Positions 25,988 through 33,960 of a stretch of 64,000 nucleotides of DNA are shown here, one piece after another. Source of the stretch: Polynucleobacter sp. MWH-UH23A (lineage in GTDB: Bacteria > Pseudomonadota > Gammaproteobacteria > Burkholderiales > Burkholderiaceae). Both the position numbers and the translations under genes were made by a program. Every line of letters starts with the position of its first letter. Within the stretch, counting starts at the first letter, position 1. Below the pieces are notes generated by a model. It was not told the DNA's origin and searched no databases. It saw only the letters and a list, made by a program, of their open reading frames with translations. Where the stretch lies: NCBI RefSeq assembly GCF_040409805.1, contig NZ_CP099572.1, forward strand, positions 1,674,001 to 1,738,000, given 5' to 3'.

Positions 25988-26467
25988 TTACCCTTGTGCA
26001 CTTTCAGATTTTGTTAACGGCACAACATTATTGGCCAAATCCTCAAGATCAGATAGGGTGGCAGCATTTTTCAATACATCCGGCAACAAACACTTTAGGT
26101 TGCCATTTACTTTAGCATCAGGGTGAACGTTAATTTGCGAGTAGGTTATGTCGCCACAGACCACGGCACCTGGATAAACCTCAACCCTTCCTTTTGCTAA
26201 GACCGATCCATTAATGCGTCCAATAATAATTGCATGGGAACTATGAATATCGCCCTCCAAGAATCCGGTCTTACCGATCACCGCAGTGTAACCATTGTCT
26301 GCCTCAGGCCCAGTTTCATCCTGATGAATATCGCCCACAAGATGTCCGGAGAGCAACATATTGCCTCTGTGCGTAAAATTTCCCGTAACCTTTGAACCAG
26401 AACCGACTGTAGTTGAATACGTCAACTGCGTATCAGCCATTGGGCCTTTTTTTGAAAATTCAAACAT
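25988..26467 (-). CDS. Bactofilin (first of three)
   Basis: Bactofilins are polymer-forming cytoskeletal proteins with a beta-helix core, involved in stalk, cell-shape and envelope functions. The 159-residue product has the characteristic alternation of GxI/V-x-G-x-I repeats: VTGNFTHRGNMLLSGHLVGD, GFLEGDIHSSHAIIIGRING and AVVCGDITYSQINVHPDAKV. An exemplary AGGAGG ribosome binding site lies 6 nt before the ATG. It is followed by a membrane protein gene and preceded by the RodZ-like gene (33 bp gap). The two other bactofilins are within 4 kb. Confidence 0.9.
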   Translation of the reverse strand: MFEFSKKGPMADTQLTYSTTVGSGSKVTGNFTHRGNMLLSGHLVGDIHQDETGPEADNGYTAVIGKTGFLEGDIHSSHAIIIGRINGSVLAKGRVEVYPGAVVCGDITYSQINVHPDAKVNGNLKCLLPDVLKNAATLSDLEDLANNVVPLTKSESAQG

Positions 26468-26500
26468 ATGTACCTCCTCTACAAGATGAGAGTCAACTAC

Positions 26501-27478
26501 CTACTGCATTGCAACTTCAACCAACCTCATTTGTTTCATACCAGCGTTAGGCGGCCGCACCCTCCAACCCTGATAAAACATCTCAACATTGTCTAAATCC
26601 TGCGCCGTCACAACAAAAGGAGGGGTGCCCTTAAATGAATGCGCCGTATTTGGCTCTAACTCAACCAATACTTGCTTGCCTTGACTATCAGTCACACACA
26701 AAACTTGTTTAACCAAGGTTTTGATGTTGACAGCATCGCCAGACTTCGAGGGATTTGGGGACTTATAAACCAGTAATTGATCATCTCGAACTGGTGAACA
26801 TTGATTTGGAGCACCTACTGAGGTTGCAACTGATTCCACTTTGGCATCAGCCTTTGAAGAAGACTTTTCATCCTCTTGCATCGGCTTTTCATCTTGAGCT
26901 GCAATATCCTTGGGCGACTCAGGTAATTCGACTTTTTTATTGTCACCTTGCCCCAAAAAAACCATAGCCCTATCCGAGACATGAAACCAATTTTCCGAAA
27001 CATAGATCGCTGCAAACCCCAGCAATACAAATGCCGAAACATTCATCCACTTGACTTGTCTTGGTCGACTACTAACATGAGGCAATGAAGTACCCGAATT
27101 AGTACTTTCATAAATAAGATCATCCAACTGCTCTCCTTCACCTGAAAGCGACTGATTGGCACCAGTCTTCGCCAAATCACTCTCATGATGCTCACTCAGA
27201 CCTTCAACAGCAAGTTGGGGAGAATTGTTTTCGACAGCTTCTGCGGGCTGCTGCAGATAGTCTTCAGCTTTTAAACCCAAATATGTCCCGACTTTTTTTG
27301 CAGCAGAAACTTTTAGTTGAAAATTATAGAAAGATGAAATTCCACCCTCTTCCAACTCAACAATCATTTTGCTAGAGAGACAGCAGTGGGATGCCACCTC
27401 TGCCCGCTCCATGCCTAGCTTTTCTCTGGCTTTCTTAAGCGCATTTCCATCAATTTCGGGAAGGCGAGCATGGTGCAT
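26501..27478 (-). CDS. RodZ-like helix-turn-helix membrane protein
   Basis: RodZ connects the MreB cytoskeleton to the envelope. The 325-residue product has an N-terminal helix-turn-helix (about 9-75, NALKKAREKLGMERAEVASH), a low-complexity linker, one transmembrane helix at about 146-161, and a periplasmic region ending in a DUF4115-like beta domain (HSFKGTPPFVVTAQDLDNVE, then FYQGWRV). That is RodZ architecture, but the gene is next to a bactofilin instead of ispG, so it may be a specialised paralogue serving bactofilins. The bactofilin starts 33 bp downstream. Confidence 0.8.
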   Translation of the reverse strand: MHHARLPEIDGNALKKAREKLGMERAEVASHCCLSSKMIVELEEGGISSFYNFQLKVSAAKKVGTYLGLKAEDYLQQPAEAVENNSPQLAVEGLSEHHESDLAKTGANQSLSGEGEQLDDLIYESTNSGTSLPHVSSRPRQVKWMNVSAFVLLGFAAIYVSENWFHVSDRAMVFLGQGDNKKVELPESPKDIAAQDEKPMQEDEKSSSKADAKVESVATSVGAPNQCSPVRDDQLLVYKSPNPSKSGDAVNIKTLVKQVLCVTDSQGKQVLVELEPNTAHSFKGTPPFVVTAQDLDNVEMFYQGWRVRPPNAGMKQMRLVEVAMQ

Positions 27479-27720
27479 AAATTTAGCGTTCTACAGAAAA
27501 CTGCAAAAATTCGCAATCGGATTGGTCTCTTTTTATGGTAAGAATTACTGACGCCATATTAGCACCAAATAGACATCAAACCCTTAAAAATACTAGTCAA
27601 TCTTTACAATATGACTGAAAAAGTACAAAATTGAGGCTGGAAATAAAATCACGCATTATTAAAGATTAAAAAACCGTCGCTCAAATGCAATTAATCTGGG
27701 TTTCAGGCTCTACTTCAACG

Positions 27721-28053
27721 ATGAAGCAAATCAAAATTACGGGTAGAACCGTAATTAAGCTTGCTGTTTTATCGTTCAGCGTCTTTATTCTGATCGGCAT
27801 AGGGATTCATTTTTTAGGCTTTCGAGTTGCCATTCGTTTTAGCCCGGAAATGACCAAAGAAATGGGCGGGGTAATCACCCGGAAGGAGCTCGATGAGATT
27901 GAGGCTACTTATCGCGAAAAGCTTCAAACTCTGCAGCGTCAACTTCCTGTCATAGAGTCGAAAATCAGCGCACTCAATGCTTTAAAGGATCAGTTTTCGG
28001 ATTTAGCCACCCCCACACCGATCAAAATTAAGCCACAGAACAACGACAACTAA
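27721..28053 (+). CDS. Short membrane-anchored coiled-coil protein
   Basis: From ATG 27721 the product has 110 residues: a basic N-terminus, a transmembrane segment (about 11-36) and a coiled coil (TRKELDEIEATYREKLQTLQ), ending with a Lys/Asn tail. An ATG at 27685 is also in frame, but neither has a strong ribosome binding site. The layout resembles the N-terminal part of membrane-anchored M23-family peptidases that often accompany bactofilins, but no peptidase domain follows and the frame ends cleanly before a terminator, so it is either a truncated relative or a separate small protein. Confidence 0.6.
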   Translation: MKQIKITGRTVIKLAVLSFSVFILIGIGIHFLGFRVAIRFSPEMTKEMGGVITRKELDEIEATYREKLQTLQRQLPVIESKISALNALKDQFSDLATPTPIKIKPQNNDN

Positions 28054-28086
28054 TGCACAACTTTAGTGCATTAGTTGTCTTGCTTT
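28045..28086 (+). terminator. Rho-independent terminator after the coiled-coil gene
   Basis: A perfect 14-bp stem (28045-28058 with 28066-28079) with a 7-nt loop overlaps the stop codon. It is followed by a T-rich stretch (TTGCTTT). Confidence 0.65.
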
Positions 28087-28148
28087 AAATTTTGAGGCAA
28101 GTCCGTTATACGATATGATCAAGTCACATTTATTAATTTAGGAAAATA

Positions 28149-28550
28149 ATGATGATGGATAACAATCCAAAAGGTTCACTCTTTGTTGGCGAAGGCGTGG
28201 TAGTTAAAGGTACATTCGAGGTTCCTGAAATGGCGGTTGTTGCCGGCGTAGTTGAAGGCGAGTTAAACACCAAAGAGGTTTTAGTGGATGCAACTGGGAT
28301 TGTTAACGGCAGAATTAATGCGGAAGTTGTTGAAATCCGCGGCGAGGTAACTCAAGGCCTTCATGTAACCAATCACTTAAATATCAAATCAAGTGCAAAA
28401 ATTACAGGCTTGACCCAATACGCTGAGATGAGTGTTGAAAAAGGCGCAAAACTCAGTGGAGAATTACGAGTAATTGAAACTAGTCACGTTCCCTCATATT
28501 CTTCTAGCCCTTCATACGGCTCGAACATTAGCACTACAGATGGCGAATAA
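28149..28550 (+). CDS. Bactofilin (second of three)
   Basis: A 133-residue bactofilin: GSLFVGEGVVVKGTFEVPEM at the start, then GVVEGELNTKEVLVDATGIV and GRINAEVVEIRGEVTQGL. This is the typical short beta-helix core flanked by disordered ends; the Ser-rich tail (SYSSSPSYGSN) is unstructured. An AGGA ribosome binding site lies 6 nt before the first of three consecutive ATG codons. It is on the plus strand, whereas the other two bactofilins are on the minus strand. Confidence 0.9.
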   Translation: MMMDNNPKGSLFVGEGVVVKGTFEVPEMAVVAGVVEGELNTKEVLVDATGIVNGRINAEVVEIRGEVTQGLHVTNHLNIKSSAKITGLTQYAEMSVEKGAKLSGELRVIETSHVPSYSSSPSYGSNISTTDGE

Positions 28551-28560
28551 TTAGACTCAA

Positions 28561-28596
28561 ATTTGAGAAGCGCATTGTATTTAGCGCCTCTCAAAT
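28561..28596. repeat. Hairpin between convergent genes
   Basis: An inverted repeat of about 13 bp with one mismatch (28561-28573 with 28584-28596) lies between the bactofilin stop and the end of the facing gene. It could work as a bidirectional terminator, but no clear T-run follows on either side. Confidence 0.45.
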
Positions 28597-29477
28597 ACAG
28601 GCTCGCCGCAAGCGTTGAGCATAGTCAGCATTTGGAAGTAGGCTGGGGGACTCGCGTTCAATTCCGAGCCTTCAAATGCAGCGATCCGAGTTTTATCAAT
28701 CGCCTTAAAAATTTCTGAATCAAAATGGATACCCCTGATTGATTCATCAAGCTCATATCTATCCTCACTCAATTTTTGGACAGCTTTAAATACCTCGGCC
28801 CTGCCAGTCCCAATCCTAACAATCCAAATATCGGAGAACCCGGTCGAGTCACGGAATAATGTCCATCTACCCCAAGTCACATCCTCATTTTCCATATAAG
28901 AATCTTGCTCAAGGACTTTAAGTACGCTACCACTATATTTAAAACTTGAGCTCAGTGCTTCATTTAGTCCGTCTAAGAAAAAATGAATCTTCGTTTGATT
29001 GTCAAAATGGATTGGCTGCAATTGCGCAATTTGGGACTCATAGCGGTGAAGATTTCTCATGCAAGAAGTTACTCGCCCAGCCGTATTAGCTGTAACTAAA
29101 TGATTTTTGTCACCAGCTTCTTTTAAATTATCCTCAGAACTGGCTAGGACAACGTCCGCTTGCGATTTAATTACCCCAAATAGCGTTAGCGATTCAGGAC
29201 TAACGCCGAATTTCTTGCTCCAATACTTCTCAATCTCTAAACATGCCTCAGACAACTGCGCTCTCAATTGCTCATCTTTAGGAAATTTAGTCACCTGAGC
29301 AAACAAGCTATCGACTAGACGAACTTCCCGCCCATCAGCGTTTACTGTTTTTGCATGCCAAAAGCTTTGAAAATCTTCAAATTGATGACGAAGGCTGTAA
29401 AAACGGAATACAGCAACATCAAACATGGCCTGATCCATGTATTGCGGGGAAGTAGATCCTAAGTTAAATAAGGCCAT
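28581..29477 (-). CDS. Hypothetical protein next to a bactofilin
   Basis: From ATG 29477 the protein has 298 residues; the frame also reaches a TTG at 29519, 3 bp after the upstream bactofilin stop, and neither start has a clear ribosome binding site. No signal peptide or membrane segment is visible. It looks globular: a helical N-terminal half (FDVAVFRFYSLRHQFEDFQS) and a beta-containing C-terminal half (GRWTLFRDSTGFSDIWIVRI). Family not recognised. It lies directly downstream of the third bactofilin in the same orientation, so a cytoplasmic bactofilin partner is possible. Confidence 0.68.
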   Translation of the reverse strand: MALFNLGSTSPQYMDQAMFDVAVFRFYSLRHQFEDFQSFWHAKTVNADGREVRLVDSLFAQVTKFPKDEQLRAQLSEACLEIEKYWSKKFGVSPESLTLFGVIKSQADVVLASSEDNLKEAGDKNHLVTANTAGRVTSCMRNLHRYESQIAQLQPIHFDNQTKIHFFLDGLNEALSSSFKYSGSVLKVLEQDSYMENEDVTWGRWTLFRDSTGFSDIWIVRIGTGRAEVFKAVQKLSEDRYELDESIRGIHFDSEIFKAIDKTRIAAFEGSELNASPPAYFQMLTMLNACGEPVFERR

Positions 29478-29522
29478 AAGTTTTTTAGTTCTGAAGTAAG
29501 AAGTAAGCCTTTGTTGCAATGC

Positions 29523-29975
29523 TCATCGACTTCTTATCTTAGCCCAATTTGCCTGGAATACTGCCGCAGAAGAGTCCACCACCCCTTCTGGCTCCTCACC
29601 ATTTCTAGAAATCATTAAGCCATTTAATTTGGCCCCATGCTCTATACCCAGTTGACCATAGGTAATATCGCCTCGAACCTCTGCGCCCTCATGCAATTCA
29701 ACGCGTTCGGTAGCATAAATATTACCCTCAACTCGTCCAGCTACCAAAACTCGGAAAGCATAGATATCTCCCTGAACAAGTCCAGTGCGACCTAAAGCAA
29801 TACTGACATTTTTGCCCTGCTTGGCTTCAATATTCCCAATCACACTACCATCAATTCTCAAACTCTCATTTGCAACCAATCTTCCATGAACTTCTGTTGC
29901 AGGGCCAACAATAGTCTCAAACGACTCCATAGTCGGCTGCAAAAATCTAATCGATTGAGATTTTTTGAAAAGCAT
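29523..29975 (-). CDS. Bactofilin (third of three)
   Basis: From ATG 29975 this bactofilin has 150 residues, with an AAGGG ribosome binding site about 8 nt upstream (the frame can extend to a TTG at 29981). The core repeats read GSVIGNIEAKQGKNVSIALG, GLVQGDIYAFRVLVAGRVEG and AEVRGDITYGQLGIEHGAKL. It shares the G-D-I-T-Y-x-Q segment with the bactofilin at 25988-26467, so these two are probably closer to each other than to the plus-strand one. It precedes the unrecognised 298-residue gene. Confidence 0.9.
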   Translation of the reverse strand: MLFKKSQSIRFLQPTMESFETIVGPATEVHGRLVANESLRIDGSVIGNIEAKQGKNVSIALGRTGLVQGDIYAFRVLVAGRVEGNIYATERVELHEGAEVRGDITYGQLGIEHGAKLNGLMISRNGEEPEGVVDSSAAVFQANWAKIRSR

Positions 29976-30307
29976 CTTCAAACCCTTTTAAGCTCATGGC
30001 TGTTTATTTTGGTGCTGAGTACCGTATCTCTTGAATCCAGAGAACTCAGGGAGAGACATTCTATCTTTATTTTCTGAATTTCAGAAGAGAATTATAAGTG
30101 AATACTCACTAACATTTATCATTCACATTACTCCAATAGACTCTAAGGTCAAGCCAAAAAAACCATGCTGAGGTCAATAACCCTCTCCTTTTCAGCATTA
30201 AAACCAGCATTGATGGCAGTAAACCTGCGTTAGCAGAATAATGAATACAAATCGTAGGCAATGGAAAAAATGCACCCCATCATTTCTGATGAGGGCTTTC
30301 TTTTTTC
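29976..30307. other. Intergenic region between bactofilin and tRNA
   Basis: About 330 bp without a gene. It contains the tRNA terminator at its right end and should contain the bactofilin promoter; nothing else stands out. Confidence 0.45.
30262..30299 (-). terminator. Terminator downstream of the tRNA gene
   Basis: Read on the minus strand, a hairpin of about 7 to 9 bp with one G-U pair (stem CCTCATC / GATGGGG) is followed by ATTTTTT. It starts about 9 nt past the tRNA 3' end. Confidence 0.55.
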
Positions 30308-30384
30308 TGGTGGGCCCACCAGGACTTGAACCTGGGACCAAAGGATTATGAGTCCTCTGCTCTAACCAACTGAGCTATAGGCCC
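30308..30384 (-). tRNA. tRNA with anticodon CAU, probably tRNA-Ile2 (alternatively elongator Met)
   Basis: On the minus strand a full cloverleaf can be drawn: acceptor stem GGGCCUA paired with UGGGCCC, D-arm GCUCAGUUGGUUAGAGC, anticodon stem around ACUCAUAAUC with anticodon CAU, T-arm with GGUUCAAGUCC, and an encoded CCA (30308-30310). The CUCAUAA loop and overall sequence resemble tRNA-Ile2, whose wobble C is changed to lysidine by TilS; from sequence alone an elongator tRNA-Met cannot be excluded. The 3' end points toward the motility region. Confidence 0.9.
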
Positions 30385-30457
30385 TATGCCCTCATTGTAA
30401 TTGAAGGGTCACTCAGATCCCCGTATCCAATGTGGGCAAATGCATATGCATCACATA

Positions 30458-30485
30458 AAGATATACATTATTGTATGTATATCTT
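30458..30485 (+). promoter_or_regulatory. Palindromic operator of the vapBC-type operon
   Basis: A perfect 11-bp inverted repeat, AAGATATACAT (30458-30468) and ATGTATATCTT (30475-30485), with a 6-nt spacer, ends 2 nt before the ribosome binding site of the antitoxin gene. Antitoxins of this type bind such repeats and repress their own operon. Confidence 0.75.
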
Positions 30486-30500
30486 AAGGAGCTATTGATC

Positions 30501-30731
30501 ATGATTGTTTCTAAATGGGGTAACAGCCTTGCAATTCGATTGCCTTCCCAGGTGGTTGATTACTTGAAGCTAAAAGAAGGTGACGAAATTGAGGTTCATG
30601 TCGCCGATAAAAAACATTTTCAAATTAGGAAGAAACCATCTCTACAAGAGAGGATTGAGGGTCTGAGAAAATTCCGTGGACGTATGCCCGCTGATTTTCA
30701 CTTTGATCGATCTGAATTGAATGAACGCTAA
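30501..30731 (+). CDS. AbrB/MazE-type antitoxin (VapB-like)
   Basis: Antitoxin that neutralises the PIN toxin encoded next and autoregulates the operon. From ATG 30501 it has 76 residues and the swapped-hairpin AbrB DNA-binding domain at the N-terminus (MIVSKWGNSLAIRLPSQVVD, then LKEGDEIEVHV); the C-terminal part (FRGRMPADFHFDRSELNER) would wrap the toxin. The frame extends upstream to 30471, but AAGGAG 9 nt before ATG 30501 and the operator palindrome covering the alternative start decide for 30501. It overlaps the toxin gene by 11 nt. Confidence 0.88.
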   Translation: MIVSKWGNSLAIRLPSQVVDYLKLKEGDEIEVHVADKKHFQIRKKPSLQERIEGLRKFRGRMPADFHFDRSELNER

Positions 30732-31125
30732 AAAAATATTTTTTGATACAAATACTTTGCTTTATCTACTGTCATCAGATGATAGAAAAGCAGATTGGGT
30801 TAGTAAAAATCTACAGCAGTACAATGTAGTTAGCGTTCAAGTGCTTAATGAGTTTACTTCGGCCAGCCTTAGAAAAACAAAATTATCTAACGGCGAGTTA
30901 GATGAGTTTTTAGATCTTTTTACATCTCTATTTCAGGTGAGGTCTCTTGATATCGACACCTTCAAGACCGGGCTGATGGTTTCAAGGCAATACGGATACC
31001 AACACTATGATTCGATGATTATTGCTGCTGCATTGCAGGCGGGTTGCGAGAGGCTTTACTCAGAAGATATGCAGCATCGGCAAATAATTGATAAGAGACT
31101 ACAAATCGTGAACCCTTTTGTTTAA
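30721..31125 (+). CDS. PIN-domain toxin (VapC-like ribonuclease)
   Basis: A 134-residue PIN-domain ribonuclease; VapC toxins cut tRNA or rRNA when the antitoxin is degraded. The acidic active-site residues are visible: D9 (FFDTNTLLYLL), E44 (VLNEFTSAS), D97 (YQHYDSMII) and D116 (YSEDMQH), so it looks intact. It overlaps the antitoxin gene by 11 nt, as is usual for translationally coupled pairs. A hairpin overlaps its stop codon. Confidence 0.9.
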   Translation: MNAKKIFFDTNTLLYLLSSDDRKADWVSKNLQQYNVVSVQVLNEFTSASLRKTKLSNGELDEFLDLFTSLFQVRSLDIDTFKTGLMVSRQYGYQHYDSMIIAAALQAGCERLYSEDMQHRQIIDKRLQIVNPFV

Positions 31126-31136
31126 GGGGTTCACGA
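31105..31136. terminator. Hairpin between vapC-like and rpoD 3' ends
   Basis: An inverted repeat of about 11 bp (arm ATCGTGAACCC, loop with a T-run) overlaps the toxin stop codon. It could end both the toxin operon and the convergent rpoD transcript; there is no strong T-tail on either side. Confidence 0.5.
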
Positions 31137-31151
31137 TATTGATTACAAAGC

Positions 31152-33737
31152 TCAATCTTCCTCGAGGAAGGTCTTGAGCTTATCGCTGCGGCTTGGATGA
31201 CGCATCTTGCGCAGTGCTTTCGCTTCAATCTGACGAATACGCTCACGAGTCACATCAAACTGTTTACCCACTTCTTCAAGGGTGTGGTCTGTACTCATCT
31301 CCACACCAAAGCGCATCCGTAATACTTTTGCTTCACGTGGTGTAAGTGAGTCCAATACATCCTTCACAACATCACGCATCGAGTCATGCAATGCTGCTTC
31401 AGAAGGAGCAAGGGTATTGCCGTCTTCAATGAAGTCGCCCAAATGAGAATCTTCGTCGTCACCAATTGGTGTTTCCATTGAGATTGGCTCTTTCGCAATC
31501 TTCATGATCTTACGGATCTTATCCTCTGGAATCTCCATCTTCAGCGCCAAAGTTGCCGCATCTGGCTCATGACCAGTTTCCTGCAAGATTTGACGACTAA
31601 TACGGTTCATCTTATTGATGGTCTCAATCATGTGAACTGGGATACGGATCGTACGTGCCTGGTCAGCAATCGAACGAGTAATCGCCTGACGAATCCACCA
31701 AGTTGCATAAGTTGAGAACTTATAGCCACGACGGTATTCAAACTTATCTACCGCCTTCATCAAACCAATATTACCTTCCTGAATCAAATCCAAGAACTGC
31801 AAGCCACGGTTGGTGTATTTCTTAGCAATTGAAATAACCAAACGCAAGTTCGCTACGGTCATCTCACGCTTCGCCTCACGAGCACGCTTCTCGCCCGCGA
31901 TCATCTGTTTGTTTACTTCTTTGAGTTCAGGCAAGGGAATAACCACATTCTTCTGAATGTCGATCAACTTCTGTTGCAATTCCTGAATCGCTGGAACGTT
32001 ACGTTGCAAGAGCGCGCTGTATGGCTTGCCCTCTTTGAGCAACTTATCTGTCCAGCCCAAGTTCATAGACATCTTAGGGAAGTCTTTTAATACTTCACCA
32101 CGATTTACACCCACTTTATCAACTAACAAGCTAACAATACCGCGCTCCAGTTTCCAAACCTGGTCTACTTGGGCACGCATGGTGTCACATAGTTTCTCAA
32201 CACTCTTTGCCGTTAAGCGGAAACCGAGTAACTCTGCACGAATCGCTTCTTGTGCCTTGATGTATGCAGGACAGTTATAACCATCCTTATCAAAGGCACG
32301 GCGCATTTTTTCAGCTTGGGTACGTACGATGGCAAATTTCTCTAATGAGATTTGCTTTAATTCCTCTAACTGCTTGGCGTTTGCAGTTGCAGCACCACCG
32401 CCACCACCCCCGCCTTCATCGTCACCGTCTTCTTCGCCCTCTTCAGCGTCAGGATCTATTTCAGACTCTTCAGGTCCTAGCTTGATGTCTTCTGCATTTG
32501 GATCAACTAAGCCATCAACGAATTGATCAATTTCTAATTCGCCAGCGGCGATCTTGTCTACGTTACTGAGAATTTCTGCAATCGTTACGGGGCATGCAGA
32601 CAAGGCCATCACCATGTCTTTAAGACCGGCCTCGATCTTTTTCGCGATGACGATCTCGCCTTCGCGGGTCAACAAATCAACCGTACCCATTTCGCGCATA
32701 TACATACGTACTGGATCGGTTGTGCGACCAAACTCTGAATCCACAGTAGACAGGGCTGCTTCAGCCTCTTCTTCAGCCTCTTCTTCAGAAGCGGCGGCTG
32801 CTGTGTTATCAGACAGAATTAATGTTTCTGCGTCTGGCGCTTGTTCGTAAACAGTAATACCAATGTCATTCAACAAGCTGATCAGGGTTTCCAATGCATC
32901 CGCATCAGACAACTCATCAGACATCACGTCATTCATCTCACCATGGGTTAAGTAACCCTTGGACATACCCATCTTGATCAAAGTCTTCAAGCGGGCACGG
33001 CGTAACTCTTGTTGTTCTTCAGTGCCTAACTGTTGCGCGGCAAACTCTTTTAACAACGCTTTTTCCTTTGCCTTACGCTCACGCGCTTTTTGGCGATCGG
33101 TTAATACCGGCTCTGCGCCATCGGCAGCAGGTTCTTTGGCTTTGCGGCCACGCTTCTTCTCTTCTTGAGGTGTGGCAACTTCCGCTTGTACAGCTTTCGC
33201 TTTTTTGCCCTTAAGCTCTTTTGTATCTTCAGCCTTTTCGGCAGCCTTACCTTTTTTTGCTGTCTCAACTTTCACATCAGCCTTAGTAGGCTTAGCTGGC
33301 TTTTCAACTTTTGCAGGCGCCTTTGCTGGAGCTTTTGCTTTTGGTGCTGGCTTAGCTGGTGTCTTAGTTTTAGCTATTGGCTTTGCAGGTGCTTTGGCTT
33401 TCACTGCTGGTTTTGCTGGGGCCTTTGCTTTCGCTACAGGCTTTGCTTTTGGTGCTGGCTTAGTTACTGCCTTAGCTGGTGCCTTACCTTTAGCAACTGG
33501 CTTTGCAGGCGCTTTCGCTGCAGCTTTTGTCTTTGGTGCTGGCTTGGCAGCTACTTTTGCTTTTGGAGCTGGCTTAGTTGCCGCCTTAGTTGCCGCCTTA
33601 GCTGGTGCTTTAGCTTTAGCAACTGGCTTTGCAGGCGCTTTCGCTTTCACTGCCGCTTTTGCCTTTGGTGCTGGCTTGGCAGCTACTTTTGCTTTTTGGG
33701 CTGGTTTGGCGGATTTTTTTGTCTTGGTATTAGGCAT
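31152..33737 (-). CDS. rpoD: Housekeeping sigma factor RpoD (sigma-70) with histone-H1-like N-terminal extension
   Basis: Primary sigma factor. The 861-residue product has region 1.2 ([20 protein letters not shown]), regions 2.1 to 2.4 ([60 protein letters not shown]), region 3 and region 4 with the helix-turn-helix [20 protein letters not shown]. The first 170 or so residues are Lys/Ala/Pro repeats ([17 protein letters not shown]), resembling the tail of H1-like nucleoid proteins; similar tails occur in RpoD of related Burkholderiaceae. Residues 415-440 are acidic with a Gly run. rpoD lies 223 bp downstream of dnaG in the conserved rpsU-yqeY-dnaG-rpoD order. Confidence 0.97.
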   Translation of the reverse strand: MPNTKTKKSAKPAQKAKVAAKPAPKAKAAVKAKAPAKPVAKAKAPAKAATKAATKPAPKAKVAAKPAPKTKAAAKAPAKPVAKGKAPAKAVTKPAPKAKPVAKAKAPAKPAVKAKAPAKPIAKTKTPAKPAPKAKAPAKAPAKVEKPAKPTKADVKVETAKKGKAAEKAEDTKELKGKKAKAVQAEVATPQEEKKRGRKAKEPAADGAEPVLTDRQKARERKAKEKALLKEFAAQQLGTEEQQELRRARLKTLIKMGMSKGYLTHGEMNDVMSDELSDADALETLISLLNDIGITVYEQAPDAETLILSDNTAAAASEEEAEEEAEAALSTVDSEFGRTTDPVRMYMREMGTVDLLTREGEIVIAKKIEAGLKDMVMALSACPVTIAEILSNVDKIAAGELEIDQFVDGLVDPNAEDIKLGPEESEIDPDAEEGEEDGDDEGGGGGGGAATANAKQLEELKQISLEKFAIVRTQAEKMRRAFDKDGYNCPAYIKAQEAIRAELLGFRLTAKSVEKLCDTMRAQVDQVWKLERGIVSLLVDKVGVNRGEVLKDFPKMSMNLGWTDKLLKEGKPYSALLQRNVPAIQELQQKLIDIQKNVVIPLPELKEVNKQMIAGEKRAREAKREMTVANLRLVISIAKKYTNRGLQFLDLIQEGNIGLMKAVDKFEYRRGYKFSTYATWWIRQAITRSIADQARTIRIPVHMIETINKMNRISRQILQETGHEPDAATLALKMEIPEDKIRKIMKIAKEPISMETPIGDDEDSHLGDFIEDGNTLAPSEAALHDSMRDVVKDVLDSLTPREAKVLRMRFGVEMSTDHTLEEVGKQFDVTRERIRQIEAKALRKMRHPSRSDKLKTFLEED
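33250..33720 (-). repeat. rpoD: Imperfect tandem repeats encoding the Ala-Lys-Pro tail of RpoD
   Basis: Within the 5' part of rpoD, units encoding [12 protein letters not shown] residues recur many times with small variations. Such repeats can expand or contract by slippage and open long antisense frames on the plus strand. Confidence 0.8.
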
Positions 33738-33960
33738 TTATTAGCACTTACTCACATAACTGTTATTGATCACGACTGATTAAGCACAGCCTCGTAGTCC
33801 ACTTACCCAGAATTTCCTAAAAACTAAGCGCAAGTGGCTGAATTAATTCGTTTTTTTCTTGGGAACAAAGGATTATAGTCGATTGCGACTTTTTTTACCC
33901 CCGTTTACCTAAAAATATGGGGTAATTTCAGGTGTTTTCTAGGGGTGTTTCAGGAAATTT

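Noticed and set aside
33250..33720. Repeat array resembling a CRISPR at first glance
   Set aside because: The units are coding, vary in length, have no unique spacers, and translate in frame as the RpoD tail; no cas gene is near.
33165..33779. Long plus-strand open frames opposite the 5' end of rpoD
   Set aside because: They arise from the repetitive Lys/Ala/Pro codons of rpoD on the other strand; the translations are low-complexity and have no family features.
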